DNA of 64,000 bases from Bradyrhizobium sp. U87765 SZCCT0048 (GTDB lineage: Bacteria; Pseudomonadota; Alphaproteobacteria; Rhizobiales; Xanthobacteraceae): assembly GCF_018131225.1 (NCBI RefSeq), contig NZ_JAFCMM010000006.1:1-64000 (forward strand), read 5' to 3'. Positions 17,664-25,779 of the stretch are shown piece by piece. Positions within the stretch are counted from its first letter, which is position 1, and each line of letters begins with the position of its first letter. The translations under genes and the position numbers were made by a program. The notes beneath the pieces are model-generated. The model did not search any database, was not told where the DNA came from, and saw nothing but the letters and a program-made list of their open reading frames with translations.

Positions 17664-17840
17664 GCCTCATGGTTCGAGACGCGCGTCGCTGCCGCGCTCC
17701 TCACCATGAGGAGGAAGGTCGCTCCGCCTCACGGCGTCATTCCGGGACGTCGCGAAGCGACGGACCCGGAAGCTCGGCCTTTGGTCTTGCTGAGCGTTCG
17801 AGATTCGGTTCGCCGCGCTTGCGGCGTCGGGAATGACGAG
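17664..17840. repeat. REP-like palindromic repeats between sucC and oxlT
   Basis: Two elements: CCTCATGGTTCGAGACGCGC...CTCACCATGAGGAGG (17664-17714, family B, related to copies at 52.0 and 63.97 kb), and GTCATTCCGGGACGTCGCGA...GGGAATGACGAG (17734-17840). They fill the gap, which has no supported gene. Confidence 0.7.
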
Positions 17841-17897
17841 CGGTGAACGTCTCGCGGGAGCATCAAGCAACGCCAGCATCATGAGCCGGACCCCGAC

Positions 17898-17926
17898 AAA
17901 AAAAGCGCGCACCTTTCGGTGCGCGC
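17898..17926 (-). terminator. Rho-independent terminator of oxlT
   Basis: A 9-bp stem GCGCGCACC/GGTGCGCGC with a four-base loop is followed on the minus strand by seven U, about 50 bp past the oxlT stop. Confidence 0.9.
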
Positions 17927-17977
17927 CTGTCGCAAGGGGCGGCGGGATCAGGGGATCCGCCGCGACGACGATCGTCT

Positions 17978-19294
17978 TCAGGCGATCTTCGCCTTCTGCA
18001 CGCTGCTCTCGGTGGCGGCCGCGTCCTGGTGGCCGTGGATGAAGGCCGCGCGTACCGGCTTGATCACGAACACCGCGAGCAGCGCCGCGGTGGCGTTGAG
18101 CGCCACCGCGATCACGAACACCGACTGCCAGCCCCATGTCGCCGCCGCGACGCTGGCGAGCGGCACCAGCAGCGATGCGGTGCCCTTGGCGGTGTAGAGC
18201 ATGCCGGCGTTGGTGGTGGCGAATTTCGATCCGAACGTGTCGCCGCACGTCGCCGGGAACAGGCTGTAGATCTCGCCGAACACCGCGAAGTACACCGCCG
18301 TCGCCAGCACGAACACCACCGGGTTCTGGCCGTAGGTGGCGAGTGTCAGCAGCATCACGGCCGCCGTGCCGAACGCGATGAACATGGTGTTCTCGCGGCC
18401 GATGTTGTCCGACACCCAGCCGAAGAACGGCCGGCCGAAGCCGTCGAAGATGCGGTCGAGCGAGATCGCGAAGGTCAGTGCCGCCATCTGGAAGCCTAGA
18501 AGACTGACCGGCACGGAGGCGATCTTGTAGTCATGGGCGATCGGGGCGATCTGCGCCGCGGTCATGAGGCCGCCGGAGGCGACCATCACGAACACGATGT
18601 AGAGCAGCCAGAACACCGGCTTGCGCAGCACCTGGGAGGGCATGAAGTCGACCTTGCTCTGCGGCAGGTTGAGCTTCTTCTTGTTCACCGCCACCGCGCG
18701 GGACGGCGGCCGCAGGAACAGCGCCAGCACGAACACGATCACGCCCTGGCCGATGCCGAAGGTCAGGAATGCCTGCTGATAGCCGCTGCTGGCGATCATC
18801 GTGGCGATCGGCACCACGGTGATCGCGGCGCCGGCGCCGAAGCCTGCGGCGGTCGCACCCGCGGCGAGGCCGCGGCGATCGGGAAACCACTTCAGCGCGT
18901 TGCCGACACAGGTGCCGTACACCGAGCCGGCGCCGATGCCGGCGACGACTGCGGCCGCATAGAGCACCGGCAGGGAGGACGCGACGGAGTTGAGCACCCA
19001 GGCCAGCGTGATCATCACCGCGCCGAACATGATCACCACGCGCGGGCCATAGCGATCGACGAACCAGGCTTCGACGGGCACCAGCCAGGTCTCGGTCACG
19101 ACGAAGATCGTGAAGGCGAACTGGATGGCGGCGCGTCCCCAGTGATACTTGGCGTCGATGGGGTCGACGAACAGCGTCCATCCGTATTGCAGGTTGGCGA
19201 TCATCGCCATGCAGACGATGCCCATCGCAAGTTGAAGCCAGCGGAATCCACCGCCTTCAACGGGCACGGGTGCCGATTGCTGGTTGAGAGTCAT
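17978..19294 (-). CDS. oxlT: Oxalate/formate antiporter, MFS family (OxlT-like)
   Basis: A 438-residue inner-membrane major facilitator with 12 predicted helices. The N-terminal part (NLQYGWTLFVDPI at about residue 38) and the motif GIGAGSVYGTCVGNALKWFPDRRGLAAG are typical of the OxlT/oxalate-formate antiporter family, which exchanges oxalate for formate or carbonate-type anions. A GGAGGA ribosome site precedes the ATG at 19294. The gene is monocistronic: it has its own operator (site 3, 62 bp from the start) and its own terminator. It supplies substrate to the Frc/Oxc/PanE-like enzymes encoded on either side. Confidence 0.87.
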   Translation of the reverse strand: MTLNQQSAPVPVEGGGFRWLQLAMGIVCMAMIANLQYGWTLFVDPIDAKYHWGRAAIQFAFTIFVVTETWLVPVEAWFVDRYGPRVVIMFGAVMITLAWVLNSVASSLPVLYAAAVVAGIGAGSVYGTCVGNALKWFPDRRGLAAGATAAGFGAGAAITVVPIATMIASSGYQQAFLTFGIGQGVIVFVLALFLRPPSRAVAVNKKKLNLPQSKVDFMPSQVLRKPVFWLLYIVFVMVASGGLMTAAQIAPIAHDYKIASVPVSLLGFQMAALTFAISLDRIFDGFGRPFFGWVSDNIGRENTMFIAFGTAAVMLLTLATYGQNPVVFVLATAVYFAVFGEIYSLFPATCGDTFGSKFATTNAGMLYTAKGTASLLVPLASVAAATWGWQSVFVIAVALNATAALLAVFVIKPVRAAFIHGHQDAAATESSVQKAKIA

Positions 19295-19355
19295 GCTTCC
19301 TCCGGTGCGCGTGTTTGATTGTGGCTTTGAAGCCGAGCGCTGCCGACGTAAAGAC

Positions 19356-19372
19356 TGGTATACTATATTCCA
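19356..19372 (-). promoter_or_regulatory. Oxalate-block operator, site 3 (oxlT)
   Basis: TGGTATACTATATTCCA, one mismatch from a perfect palindrome, lies 62 bp from the oxlT start. A TTGCAA hexamer (19380-19375) lies 2 bp upstream of it on the minus strand. Confidence 0.75.
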
Positions 19373-19468
19373 ATTTGCAAGCGGGTTTTGGCCGATGGTG
19401 TCCGTCGCCGTGGCGGCGGTGTCGGGATGCCGGCCGTCTCCGCGGCATCGGCGTCCGTGTGCCTGTGC

Positions 19469-19494
19469 AAAAAAAAGCCCCGAAAGTTCGGGGC
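19469..19494 (-). terminator. Strong terminator of the candidate small RNA
   Basis: Stem GCCCCGA/TCGGGGC with a four-base loop is followed on the minus strand by eight U. It lies between the oxlT operator and the isolated operator at 19569, and no protein gene ends before it. Confidence 0.85.
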
Positions 19495-19557
19495 TTTTAA
19501 AGTCAGGGAAGAAAATCGGAACAATCAGGCCGAATAACCCGCGGCTCGGCCGCGCGT
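19469..19557 (-). ncRNA. Candidate operator-controlled small RNA (about 85-90 nt)
   Basis: A perfect copy of the oxalate operator with a TTGCTT -35-like hexamer points leftward into about 75 bp with no ATG start codon on the minus strand, ending in a textbook intrinsic terminator. No ORF is served by this promoter before the terminator. The inferred start (near 19555) rests on spacing only. The RNA would have an unpaired pyrimidine run TTTTCTTCCCTGAC ahead of the terminator hairpin, able to pair with purine-rich ribosome sites such as the AGGGAAGA before glxR. A promoterless decoy operator or a short unannotated leader is the alternative. Confidence 0.5.
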
Positions 19558-19568
19558 TGCAGTAATAT

Positions 19569-19585
19569 TGGTATACGATATACCA
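19569..19585 (-). promoter_or_regulatory. Oxalate-block operator, site 4 (candidate sRNA)
   Basis: A perfect palindrome TGGTATACGATATACCA, extended by one more pair to TTGG...CCAA, with TTGCTT (19593 down to 19588) 2 bp upstream on the minus strand. This is the best-conserved copy in the window. Confidence 0.75.
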
Positions 19586-19623
19586 AAAAGCAAGGCGCGT
19601 TTTTGAGGACGGGCTGGGTCAAG

Positions 19624-19648
19624 AAAAAGGCCCCGGAAAACCGGGGCC
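19624..19648 (-). terminator. Rho-independent terminator of the 45-aa gene
   Basis: Stem GGCCCCGG/CCGGGGCC with an AAAA loop (plus-strand view) is followed on the minus strand by five U. It ends the leftward transcript of the small gene at 19763-19900. Confidence 0.75.
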
Positions 19649-19762
19649 CGAGTATGAGACGTGCCCAGGGAGGAGAAAGGCCGTCTCGGGAGGAAACTGG
19701 ATGCCGGCGCAGGCCGGCGGATCAGCATCAAGCCCTTCTCAGGGCTGTGCTAATCGGTGGCC

Positions 19763-19900
19763 TCAGAGGCCGAAATAGGGCACGTCGCCATTGCGCGCCG
19801 AGATCAGCGCGACGCGGTCGAGGGCGGTCTCGATCAGGGTGATGAAGCGGCCGAACAGGCTCTGCGAGGGCAGGCGGCCGAGCGAGGTCGTGTTGGTCAT
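19763..19900 (-). CDS. Uncharacterised 45-residue protein in the oxalate block
   Basis: A 45-residue protein beginning MTNTTSLGRLPSQSLFGRF, with an amphipathic helix-like middle (FGRFITLIETALDRVALIS) and the ending NGDVPYFGL. I do not recognise the family. The ATG at 19900 is chosen over the longer frame from 19945 because GGGAA lies 7 bases upstream, and because the upstream ATG would sit on top of the operator half-site at 19951-19967. It has its own promoter region and terminator, which supports a real gene. A membrane-peripheral or regulatory small protein is possible; nothing in sequence fixes a function. Confidence 0.6.
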   Translation of the reverse strand: MTNTTSLGRLPSQSLFGRFITLIETALDRVALISARNGDVPYFGL

Positions 19901-19950
19901 CGCGGTATTCCCGTGTGTTGGCGTGGCCGGTCGGTCCGGCGTCATGGGAC

Positions 19951-19967
19951 TGATTTAATGTATACCA
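19951..19967 (-). promoter_or_regulatory. Oxalate-block operator, site 5 (45-aa gene), degenerate
   Basis: TGATTTAATGTATACCA has one intact half. An overlapping register 19958-19974 (ATGTAT-N5-ATGCCA) also keeps one perfect half. It lies 51-58 bp from the small gene's start. Confidence 0.5.
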
Positions 19968-20087
19968 GATGCCACATCAACCTGCGTTTCTGCATGGCAG
20001 CATGCATCTGTTGCGATGCGATATGCTGCGGCCGGCCGGCCGGACCCGTCTCCCCGGAGCCCGTCATGCACGTTGGGCACGGTTCGG

Positions 20088-21008
20088 TCAGGGCCGCGTC
20101 GGCGTCGCCGCCCGCACCGCGTCCGCCACCTGCCGGCGCAGCCATTGGCTGGCGGGGTCGGCCTCGGCCTGGGCATGCCAGTACAGGAACAGGTCGAACG
20201 GCTGGGTCGCCAGCGGGAAGCGCTGGAGCTGCAGCGGCAGCACCTCGGCGAGGATGCGCGCCACCGGCGTCGTCAGCGTGCACAGCATGTCGCTGCGGGC
20301 GACGACGCGCGCGGCGGCGAAATAGTGCTGGCAGCGCAGGCGAACGTTGCGCTGATGGCCTTCGCGGCCGAGTTCGAGATCTTCCAGCGCCTGGCCGCGG
20401 CGGCGCGCCGACACCATGACATGGTCCTCACCGAGATAGCGCGGCAGGGTCAGCCGCTTGCCGACGCGGGGATGATCGCGGCGCGCCAGCACTGCGAGCG
20501 GCTCGCCGGCGAGGCGTTCGCGCTGCACGGCGTGGGGCAGCGGCAGCAGCACGTCGACAGCCGCATCGATGGTGCCGGCGGACAATTCCATCTCGAGCTC
20601 GCGCCGGCTGACCTTGACGACGGCGAGATCGACATGGGGCGCGGCCGTCCGGATACGTGTGGCGAGCTCCGGCAGCAGCCATGTTTCCAGCAGGTCGCGC
20701 ATGCCGATGGTGAAGCCGCGCCGCGCCGTCGCCGGCTGGAAACCGCCGGCGTCGGCGAGGGTGCCGCGCAGGCTCTGGATCGCCTGCCGCACCGGGCCGA
20801 TCATGCGCCGCGCCGCCGGCGTCGGCGCGAGGCTGCGGCCCTGGCGTGTGAACAGCGGATCGCCGAGCTGCTGACGCAGCCGTGCCAGGGCGTGGCTGAT
20901 CGCCGGCTGGGTCAGGTTCAGCCGCCGCGCCGCGGCGGTGACGCCGCCCTCGCTGTAGATGGCGTCGAACACCAGGAAGAGGTTGAGGTCGATCCGCGAT
21001 AGATGCAT
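20088..21008 (-). CDS. LysR-type transcriptional regulator
   Basis: A 306-residue LysR regulator starting MHLSRIDLNLFLVFDAIYSEGG. It has an N-terminal winged helix-turn-helix (AARRLNLTQPAISHALARLRQQLGDPLF, about residues 22-50) and a C-terminal effector-binding domain. The NodD/PcpR-like opening 'IDLNLF' fits one LysR subgroup. It is divergent from the DUF2855 gene, which it probably regulates. The longer start at 21035 lacks a clear ribosome site. It reads toward, but not into, the 45-aa gene's promoter. Confidence 0.88.
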   Translation of the reverse strand: MHLSRIDLNLFLVFDAIYSEGGVTAAARRLNLTQPAISHALARLRQQLGDPLFTRQGRSLAPTPAARRMIGPVRQAIQSLRGTLADAGGFQPATARRGFTIGMRDLLETWLLPELATRIRTAAPHVDLAVVKVSRRELEMELSAGTIDAAVDVLLPLPHAVQRERLAGEPLAVLARRDHPRVGKRLTLPRYLGEDHVMVSARRRGQALEDLELGREGHQRNVRLRCQHYFAAARVVARSDMLCTLTTPVARILAEVLPLQLQRFPLATQPFDLFLYWHAQAEADPASQWLRRQVADAVRAATPTRP

Positions 21009-21126
21009 CACATTGATGGCTCGGCATGCGATCAATTCATTTGAGGAATGGTAGGCGACCGCCTAGGTTTGCTCAAGCTCGCCGGTTCGCCGTCTCACTG
21101 GCTCGTCGTCCCGAAGGAATGTCCCG

Positions 21127-22245
21127 ATGTCCGACACCAGTGTCGCCGAAGCCTTCCTGGTCCAGCGCGATGCGCTGGCGCAATCGCGCTGGCACGACAT
21201 CGTGCGGCCGGCCGATCTCGCCGAGGGCGAGGTCGAGCTGCGGCAGCTACGCTTCGCGCTCACCGCCAACAACATCACCTACGCCAGGTTCGGCGACGCC
21301 ATCCAGTACTGGCGCTTCTTCCCGATCGACGAGACGCGGGACAAGGGCTGGGGCCAGATCCCCGTGTGGGGCATCGGCGAGGTCGCGCGCTCGCGCCATC
21401 CTCAGCTTGCCGAGGGCGAACGGGTGTATGGCTATTTCCCGATGGCGAGCCATCTCGTGGTGACGCCGGAGCCGGTGCGCGCCGCGGGCTTCGTCGACGC
21501 CAAAGCCCATCGCGCGGAGCTGCCGCGCACCTACAACGAATATGCCCGGCTCGACCACGACCGCGGCTATGACCCGGCGCGCGCAGACCAGCATCTGGTG
21601 CTGCGGCCGCTGTTCGCGCTGTCGTTCTTCCTCGCCGCGCACCTGCAGGATGCGAACTGCTTCGGCGCACGGCAGATCATCATCTCCAGCGCGTCGAGCA
21701 AGACGGCGATGGGCCTCGCCTTCCTGCTGGCGCAGCACAAGCCGGCGGACGTGCGCATCGTCGGCCTGACGTCGCCGGGCAATGCCGCGTTCGTTGCCCG
21801 CGCCGGCGCCTACGACGACGTCGTGACCTACGATGCCATCACGACGCTGCCGGCGGATGCGCGCGCCGTGGTCGTCGACATCGCCGGCGATCACAAGGTG
21901 CTGGCGGCGGTGCACCGCCATCTCGGCGACACCATCGCTCAGAGCATTCGCGTCGGCGCCACCCATTGGGACAGCGCGGCGGCGAACGAGGTGCTGCCGG
22001 GGCCGGCGCCGCAATGGTTCTTCACGCCCGACCATATCGTGCGTCGCCGCAGCGAATGGGGCGCCGACCTGCTGCGCACGCGGATGGCTGCGGCGTGGGG
22101 CGCGTTCGTCGTCGACACCGACCGCTGGCTGCGCATCGGCCATGGCGTCGGCCGCAGTGCGATCGAGGCCGCCTACGCGGAGGTGCTGGCGGGCGGCGTG
22201 CCGCCGGAGATGGCGCACACGCTGTCGTTCACGCAAACGGCCTGA
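21127..22245 (+). CDS. DUF2855 family protein
   Basis: A 372-residue protein of the DUF2855 family, which has a quinone-reductase/MDR-like architecture. The N-terminal part has ITYARFGDAIQYWRFFP, and the middle has a Rossmann-like stretch (IIISSASSKTAMGLAFLL, about residues 181-198) resembling the NADPH site of medium-chain reductases. The catalytic activity is unknown. A GAAGGAA ribosome site precedes the ATG at 21127. It is transcribed divergently from the LysR gene and converges on the HPP-family gene with a 3-bp gap. Confidence 0.8.
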   Translation: MSDTSVAEAFLVQRDALAQSRWHDIVRPADLAEGEVELRQLRFALTANNITYARFGDAIQYWRFFPIDETRDKGWGQIPVWGIGEVARSRHPQLAEGERVYGYFPMASHLVVTPEPVRAAGFVDAKAHRAELPRTYNEYARLDHDRGYDPARADQHLVLRPLFALSFFLAAHLQDANCFGARQIIISSASSKTAMGLAFLLAQHKPADVRIVGLTSPGNAAFVARAGAYDDVVTYDAITTLPADARAVVVDIAGDHKVLAAVHRHLGDTIAQSIRVGATHWDSAAANEVLPGPAPQWFFTPDHIVRRRSEWGADLLRTRMAAAWGAFVVDTDRWLRIGHGVGRSAIEAAYAEVLAGGVPPEMAHTLSFTQTA

Positions 22246-22248
22246 CGC

Positions 22249-22728
22249 TCAGGCCGTGGGCGAGGGCGTCATCCGCAGCAGCGCGGCGCGCAGCGCAAGC
22301 ACGAGGGCGATCGCCGCCAGCGCCGCGGTGGCATAGCGCAGCGTCGTCAGGCCGGGCGCGATCGCGACGATCATGATCACCGTATGGGCGATCGCCGGTG
22401 CGTGAACGACGCGCGCGGCCAGGATCACCGCGGCGGCCGCGCCCACGGCGAGCGGAATGGCGATGATGGCCGCGAGCGGCAGGCTGGCGCCGAGGCCGCC
22501 CGCGATCAGGCAGACGAGATGGGCGAGCACCACCGCGCGCGGACGCGCGGCGGGCGCTTGTGGCGCGGCGAGCACCACCAGCGCGGCGGCGGCGACCGGC
22601 GCCGGCAGCGCCGGAAAGCCGGCGAGCATGCCGATCTGCCAGGCCCCGAGGGTCGCCAGCGCGCCGCCGACGGCGGCGATCACTGGTGTGACGCGGTCCT
22701 GCAGAGGCGAAAGCATTGGTGGGTTCAT
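22249..22728 (-). CDS. HPP-family integral membrane protein
   Basis: A 159-residue protein with five or six hydrophobic helices, consistent with the HPP family (some members implicated in nitrite transport in chloroplasts and cyanobacteria). The signature His-Pro-Pro appears here as VVHAPAIAHT, so the first proline is alanine. Its start overlaps the AhpD-like stop by 4 bp (ATGA), so it is translationally coupled as third gene of the TetR operon. The function is not determined. Confidence 0.65.
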   Translation of the reverse strand: MNPPMLSPLQDRVTPVIAAVGGALATLGAWQIGMLAGFPALPAPVAAAALVVLAAPQAPAARPRAVVLAHLVCLIAGGLGASLPLAAIIAIPLAVGAAAAVILAARVVHAPAIAHTVIMIVAIAPGLTTLRYATAALAAIALVLALRAALLRMTPSPTA

Positions 22729-23294
22729 GATGCGGCGTCGCCGTGGACGACCCCCACCGGCACGCGCGGGAAGTCGAGCTGCGGCCGCGCCACATGGTTG
22801 AACAGGTTCGAGAACTGGTTCAGCGCGACATGGGCGACCATCTCGGCGAGTGCGGCGTCGCTCCAGCCGGCGGCGCGCACCGCGGCGAGGCGCTCGTCGC
22901 TGACATGGCCGCGCTGCTCGACGACATCGCGCACGAAGGCGAGAGCGGCGTCCGTCGCAGCGTCCTGCGAATGGGCGCGGCGGGTGAGGGCGAGCTCGTC
23001 CGCGGACAGGCCGATCTTGCCGCCGCGGAAGCTGTGGGCCGAGACGCAGTATTCACAGCCGTTCAATTCGGCGACCAGCAGCGCGATGCGCTCGCGCATC
23101 CTGGTATCGAGCACGGCGGTGGGGCCGACCAGCGCGGCGCGGAAGTCGAGATAGCCGGCGAGCGCGGCGGGGCCGTTGGCCATCGCCTTGTAGAGGTTTG
23201 GCAGCCGTCCGAGTTGCTTCTCGGTGGCTTCGAGCAGCGGCTGCACGGCGGCATCGGCGGTGGCTGCGTCGAGCATGGCGAAGCGGGGTGACAT
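22725..23294 (-). CDS. Carboxymuconolactone decarboxylase/AhpD-family protein
   Basis: A 189-residue AhpD-like protein with the redox motif LNGCEYCVSAH (Cys-x-x-Cys plus His, about residues 78-88). This is typical of alkylhydroperoxidase-type members that reduce peroxides through the cysteine pair. It lies 25 bp after the TetR gene in the same operon and is probably induced when TetR releases its operator, for example by electrophiles or peroxides (inference). Confidence 0.85.
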   Translation of the reverse strand: MSPRFAMLDAATADAAVQPLLEATEKQLGRLPNLYKAMANGPAALAGYLDFRAALVGPTAVLDTRMRERIALLVAELNGCEYCVSAHSFRGGKIGLSADELALTRRAHSQDAATDAALAFVRDVVEQRGHVSDERLAAVRAAGWSDAALAEMVAHVALNQFSNLFNHVARPQLDFPRVPVGVVHGDAAS

Positions 23295-23319
23295 GGTCGG
23301 GGTCCTTTCGATGTGCCTG

Positions 23320-23907
23320 TCAGGAAATGTGGCCGGCGAGCAGCGTCGCGGCGATGCGCCTGGCGGCGTCGGCGGCGGTCGCGCTCTGCTCGCGCACGGC
23401 GGTAACGATGGCGCCGTCGAGCAGCAGCATCAGCGCGCGCGCCAGTTCATTGCGCCGTGACGCGTCGGCGATGCCGGCCTCATGCAGATAGCTTGCGATC
23501 ATCGCGGTGACCGCGCGCTTGTGCTCGGCGGCAGCGCGGTGCACGGCGCTGTCGCCCTGCGCCACCTCGGCGATGGAATTGGAGAACGCGCAGCCACGAA
23601 ACGACGGATCCTCGAAACGCTCGCGGATGGCATCGAAGATCGCCAGCGGCCGCGCCCGCGGCGTGGGCGCGAGGCGCGCCACGGTGGCGGCGAGCCAGGC
23701 GCGCCAGGCGACGTCGCGCTCGCGAATGAAGGCGAGCGCCAGATCATCCTTGGACGGGAAGTGACGATAGAACGTCGCCTTGGCGACGCCGCTCTCGGCG
23801 ATCAGGCGGTCGACGCCGATGCTGCGGATGCCGTGGCGATAGAACAGCGCTTCTGCGGTTTGCAGGATGCGGGTGCGGGGATCGGTGGCGCTGTCGGGTA
23901 TGCTCAT
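23320..23907 (-). CDS. TetR/AcrR-family repressor
   Basis: A 195-residue TetR regulator. The N-terminal helix-turn-helix (ALFYRHGIRSIGVDRLIAESGVAKATFYRHFPSKDDL, residues about 19-55) is followed by a ligand-binding domain. It is first gene of the TetR-AhpD-HPP operon, and a 20-bp palindrome sits 11 bp upstream of its start, so it is very likely autoregulatory. Confidence 0.9.
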   Translation of the reverse strand: MSIPDSATDPRTRILQTAEALFYRHGIRSIGVDRLIAESGVAKATFYRHFPSKDDLALAFIRERDVAWRAWLAATVARLAPTPRARPLAIFDAIRERFEDPSFRGCAFSNSIAEVAQGDSAVHRAAAEHKRAVTAMIASYLHEAGIADASRRNELARALMLLLDGAIVTAVREQSATAADAARRIAATLLAGHIS

Positions 23908-23917
23908 GAACCGGATA

Positions 23918-23937
23918 TAGACAGACAGGTCTGTCTA
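23918..23937 (-). promoter_or_regulatory. TetR operator palindrome
   Basis: TAGACAGAC-AG-GTCTGTCTA, perfect 9-bp arms, lies 11 bp upstream of the TetR start codon. It resembles the TAGACAGACNNGTCTGTCTA-type operators known for several TetR regulators. Confidence 0.88.
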
Positions 23938-24003
23938 GTCAATAGGTCTTGCCTTTACGAAGGTGTGTCGGGCGAGGAGGATGCTGACGTTCGGCCCGAC
24001 GGG

Positions 24004-24037
24004 AAAAAGCCCCCGCGACGGCCGGCGTCGCGGGGGC
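24004..24037 (-). terminator. Rho-independent terminator of the flotillin operon
   Basis: An 11-bp stem GCCCCCGCGAC/GTCGCGGGGGC followed on the minus strand by five U, 19 bp past the flotillin stop. Confidence 0.9.
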
Positions 24038-24055
24038 TGTTCGTCGTCTCAAACG

Positions 24056-25765
24056 TCAGGCGTGGCCGTGGCCATCCTCGGCGGGCACGGCGCCGTTGCC
24101 CTGTGTCACCGGCGGCGCGCCGATGGCATCGCTGACCGAATTCTCCAGCAGGGTCGATAGCGGGTCGGCGCCGGGCTTGTAGCCGCCCTGGCGCAGGATC
24201 TCGTCGACCATCGGCCGCAGCGCCTGCACCTTGAGGAGCTGGCCGGCGAGGCCGTCGCCGAAGCCGAGGCCGCCGCCGTCGCCGCCTGCGCCGCCGCCGA
24301 GCATGCCGCCGGTGTTGAGGATGCGGATGTCCTTGATGCTGGCGATCGGCTTGACCGCCTCGGTGATCGCGGCGGGGATGATCTCGATGCGCTTCTTGGC
24401 GAGCTCGAAGTTGATGATGGTCTCGCCGAGCTTGTTGCGCGCCTCGTTGTTGAGCGTGGTGACGGCGGCTTCCGCTTCACCCATGTCGCGCACGCCGGCG
24501 GCCTTGATCTTGTTGGCCTCGGCTTCGGCGGTGGCGAGCGTGCGGATGGCGTCGGCGCGGTCGAGCGAGGCCTTCTTCTCGGCTTCGGCGGCGACGATGA
24601 CCTCGGTCGACTTCTTCTCGGCCTCCTTGCGCGCGGCGAGCACTGCGGTCTGGCGGTCGCGGTCGGCCACTTCGATGGCGCGCGCGGTCACGACCTTTTC
24701 CTCGGCCGACACCGCGAGGGCTTCGGCGGCCTTGGCGTTGGCGATCGCCTCCGACTGCTCCTTGCTCTTGTTGGCAACCGCGATCTCGTTCTCCTGGGTC
24801 GCGATCTGGATCTCGCGGTCGGCGTTGGTCTTGCGCTTGTTGACGGCGAGGTCGGCCTCGATGGTCGCGGTCTCCTTGACCTGCTTGGCGCTGGCCTCGC
24901 GCTGGGCGATCTGCTGGTCGGTCTCGATGCGGGCGTTCTCTTCCGTCAGCTTCGCGGTCTGCTGCGCCTGCGCCACCTCGGCGCGGGTGCTCGCCGTCTT
25001 GTTGGCGATGTCGCGGTCCTGGCTGAGCTCGGCTTCCTTCTTGGTGCGCTCGATCGACAGCGTCTGCTGGCGCGCTTCGAGATCCTTCTGCGCGATTGCC
25101 ACCTCGTTGTCGCGGATGATGGCGTTGCGCTCCTGCTTGCGCGCCTCGGTGATCTTCTTGAGGCTGGTGAGACCTTCGGCGTCGAAGAAGTTTTCGGGAT
25201 TGAAGAAGGTGATGTCGGTCTGGTCGAGCTTGGTCAGCGACACGGATTCAAGTTCGAGGCCGTTCGACTTGACGTCGGACTCGACCGCGGTCTGCACATG
25301 CTTGACGAAGTCGCTGCGCTTCTCCTGCAGCTCCAGGATCTCCATGGTCGCGGCGACCGAGCGCAGGCCGTCGACGAACTTGGCCTCGACCTGCTGGCGG
25401 AGTTTCTCGGCGTCGTTGGTGAGGTCGCCGAGCGTCTGCGCGGCGAGCGCGATGCTCTCGGCGTCGGGACGGACGCGGACATAGAACTCGGCGCCGATGT
25501 CGACGCGCAGGCGGTCCTTGGTGATCAGCGAGTCCTTCTTGCTGCGCTCGACCTGCAGGCGCAGCGTCTTGAGGTTGACGCGGGCCAGCGAATGAAAGAT
25601 CGGCAGCACCACGGCGCCGCCGTCGAGCACCACCTTCTTGCCGCCGAGGCCGGTGCGCACGAACGCCTCGTCGCGGGTCGAGCGGCGATAGAGCGTCGTG
25701 AAGACGATGCCCATGACGATGATCAGCAGCACGCCGACCAGGGCGGGAAACGCAAGATCGAACAT
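24056..25765 (-). CDS. Flotillin/SPFH-domain protein (YqiK-like)
   Basis: A 569-residue membrane scaffold protein. One N-terminal transmembrane helix (LVGVLLIIVMGIVFTTLYR, residues about 9-27) is followed by an SPFH/Band 7 domain to about residue 200. A long alanine/glutamate/lysine-rich coiled coil (about 210-460) and a glycine-rich segment (GGMLGGGAGGDGGG) precede the C-terminal tail. Flotillins oligomerise in membrane microdomains. It is the last gene of a three-gene operon with a YqiJ-like partner and a PspA-family protein, a combination seen with membrane-stress systems. Confidence 0.9.
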   Translation of the reverse strand: MFDLAFPALVGVLLIIVMGIVFTTLYRRSTRDEAFVRTGLGGKKVVLDGGAVVLPIFHSLARVNLKTLRLQVERSKKDSLITKDRLRVDIGAEFYVRVRPDAESIALAAQTLGDLTNDAEKLRQQVEAKFVDGLRSVAATMEILELQEKRSDFVKHVQTAVESDVKSNGLELESVSLTKLDQTDITFFNPENFFDAEGLTSLKKITEARKQERNAIIRDNEVAIAQKDLEARQQTLSIERTKKEAELSQDRDIANKTASTRAEVAQAQQTAKLTEENARIETDQQIAQREASAKQVKETATIEADLAVNKRKTNADREIQIATQENEIAVANKSKEQSEAIANAKAAEALAVSAEEKVVTARAIEVADRDRQTAVLAARKEAEKKSTEVIVAAEAEKKASLDRADAIRTLATAEAEANKIKAAGVRDMGEAEAAVTTLNNEARNKLGETIINFELAKKRIEIIPAAITEAVKPIASIKDIRILNTGGMLGGGAGGDGGGLGFGDGLAGQLLKVQALRPMVDEILRQGGYKPGADPLSTLLENSVSDAIGAPPVTQGNGAVPAEDGHGHA

Positions 25766-25779
25766 CGAAATGACTCCAG

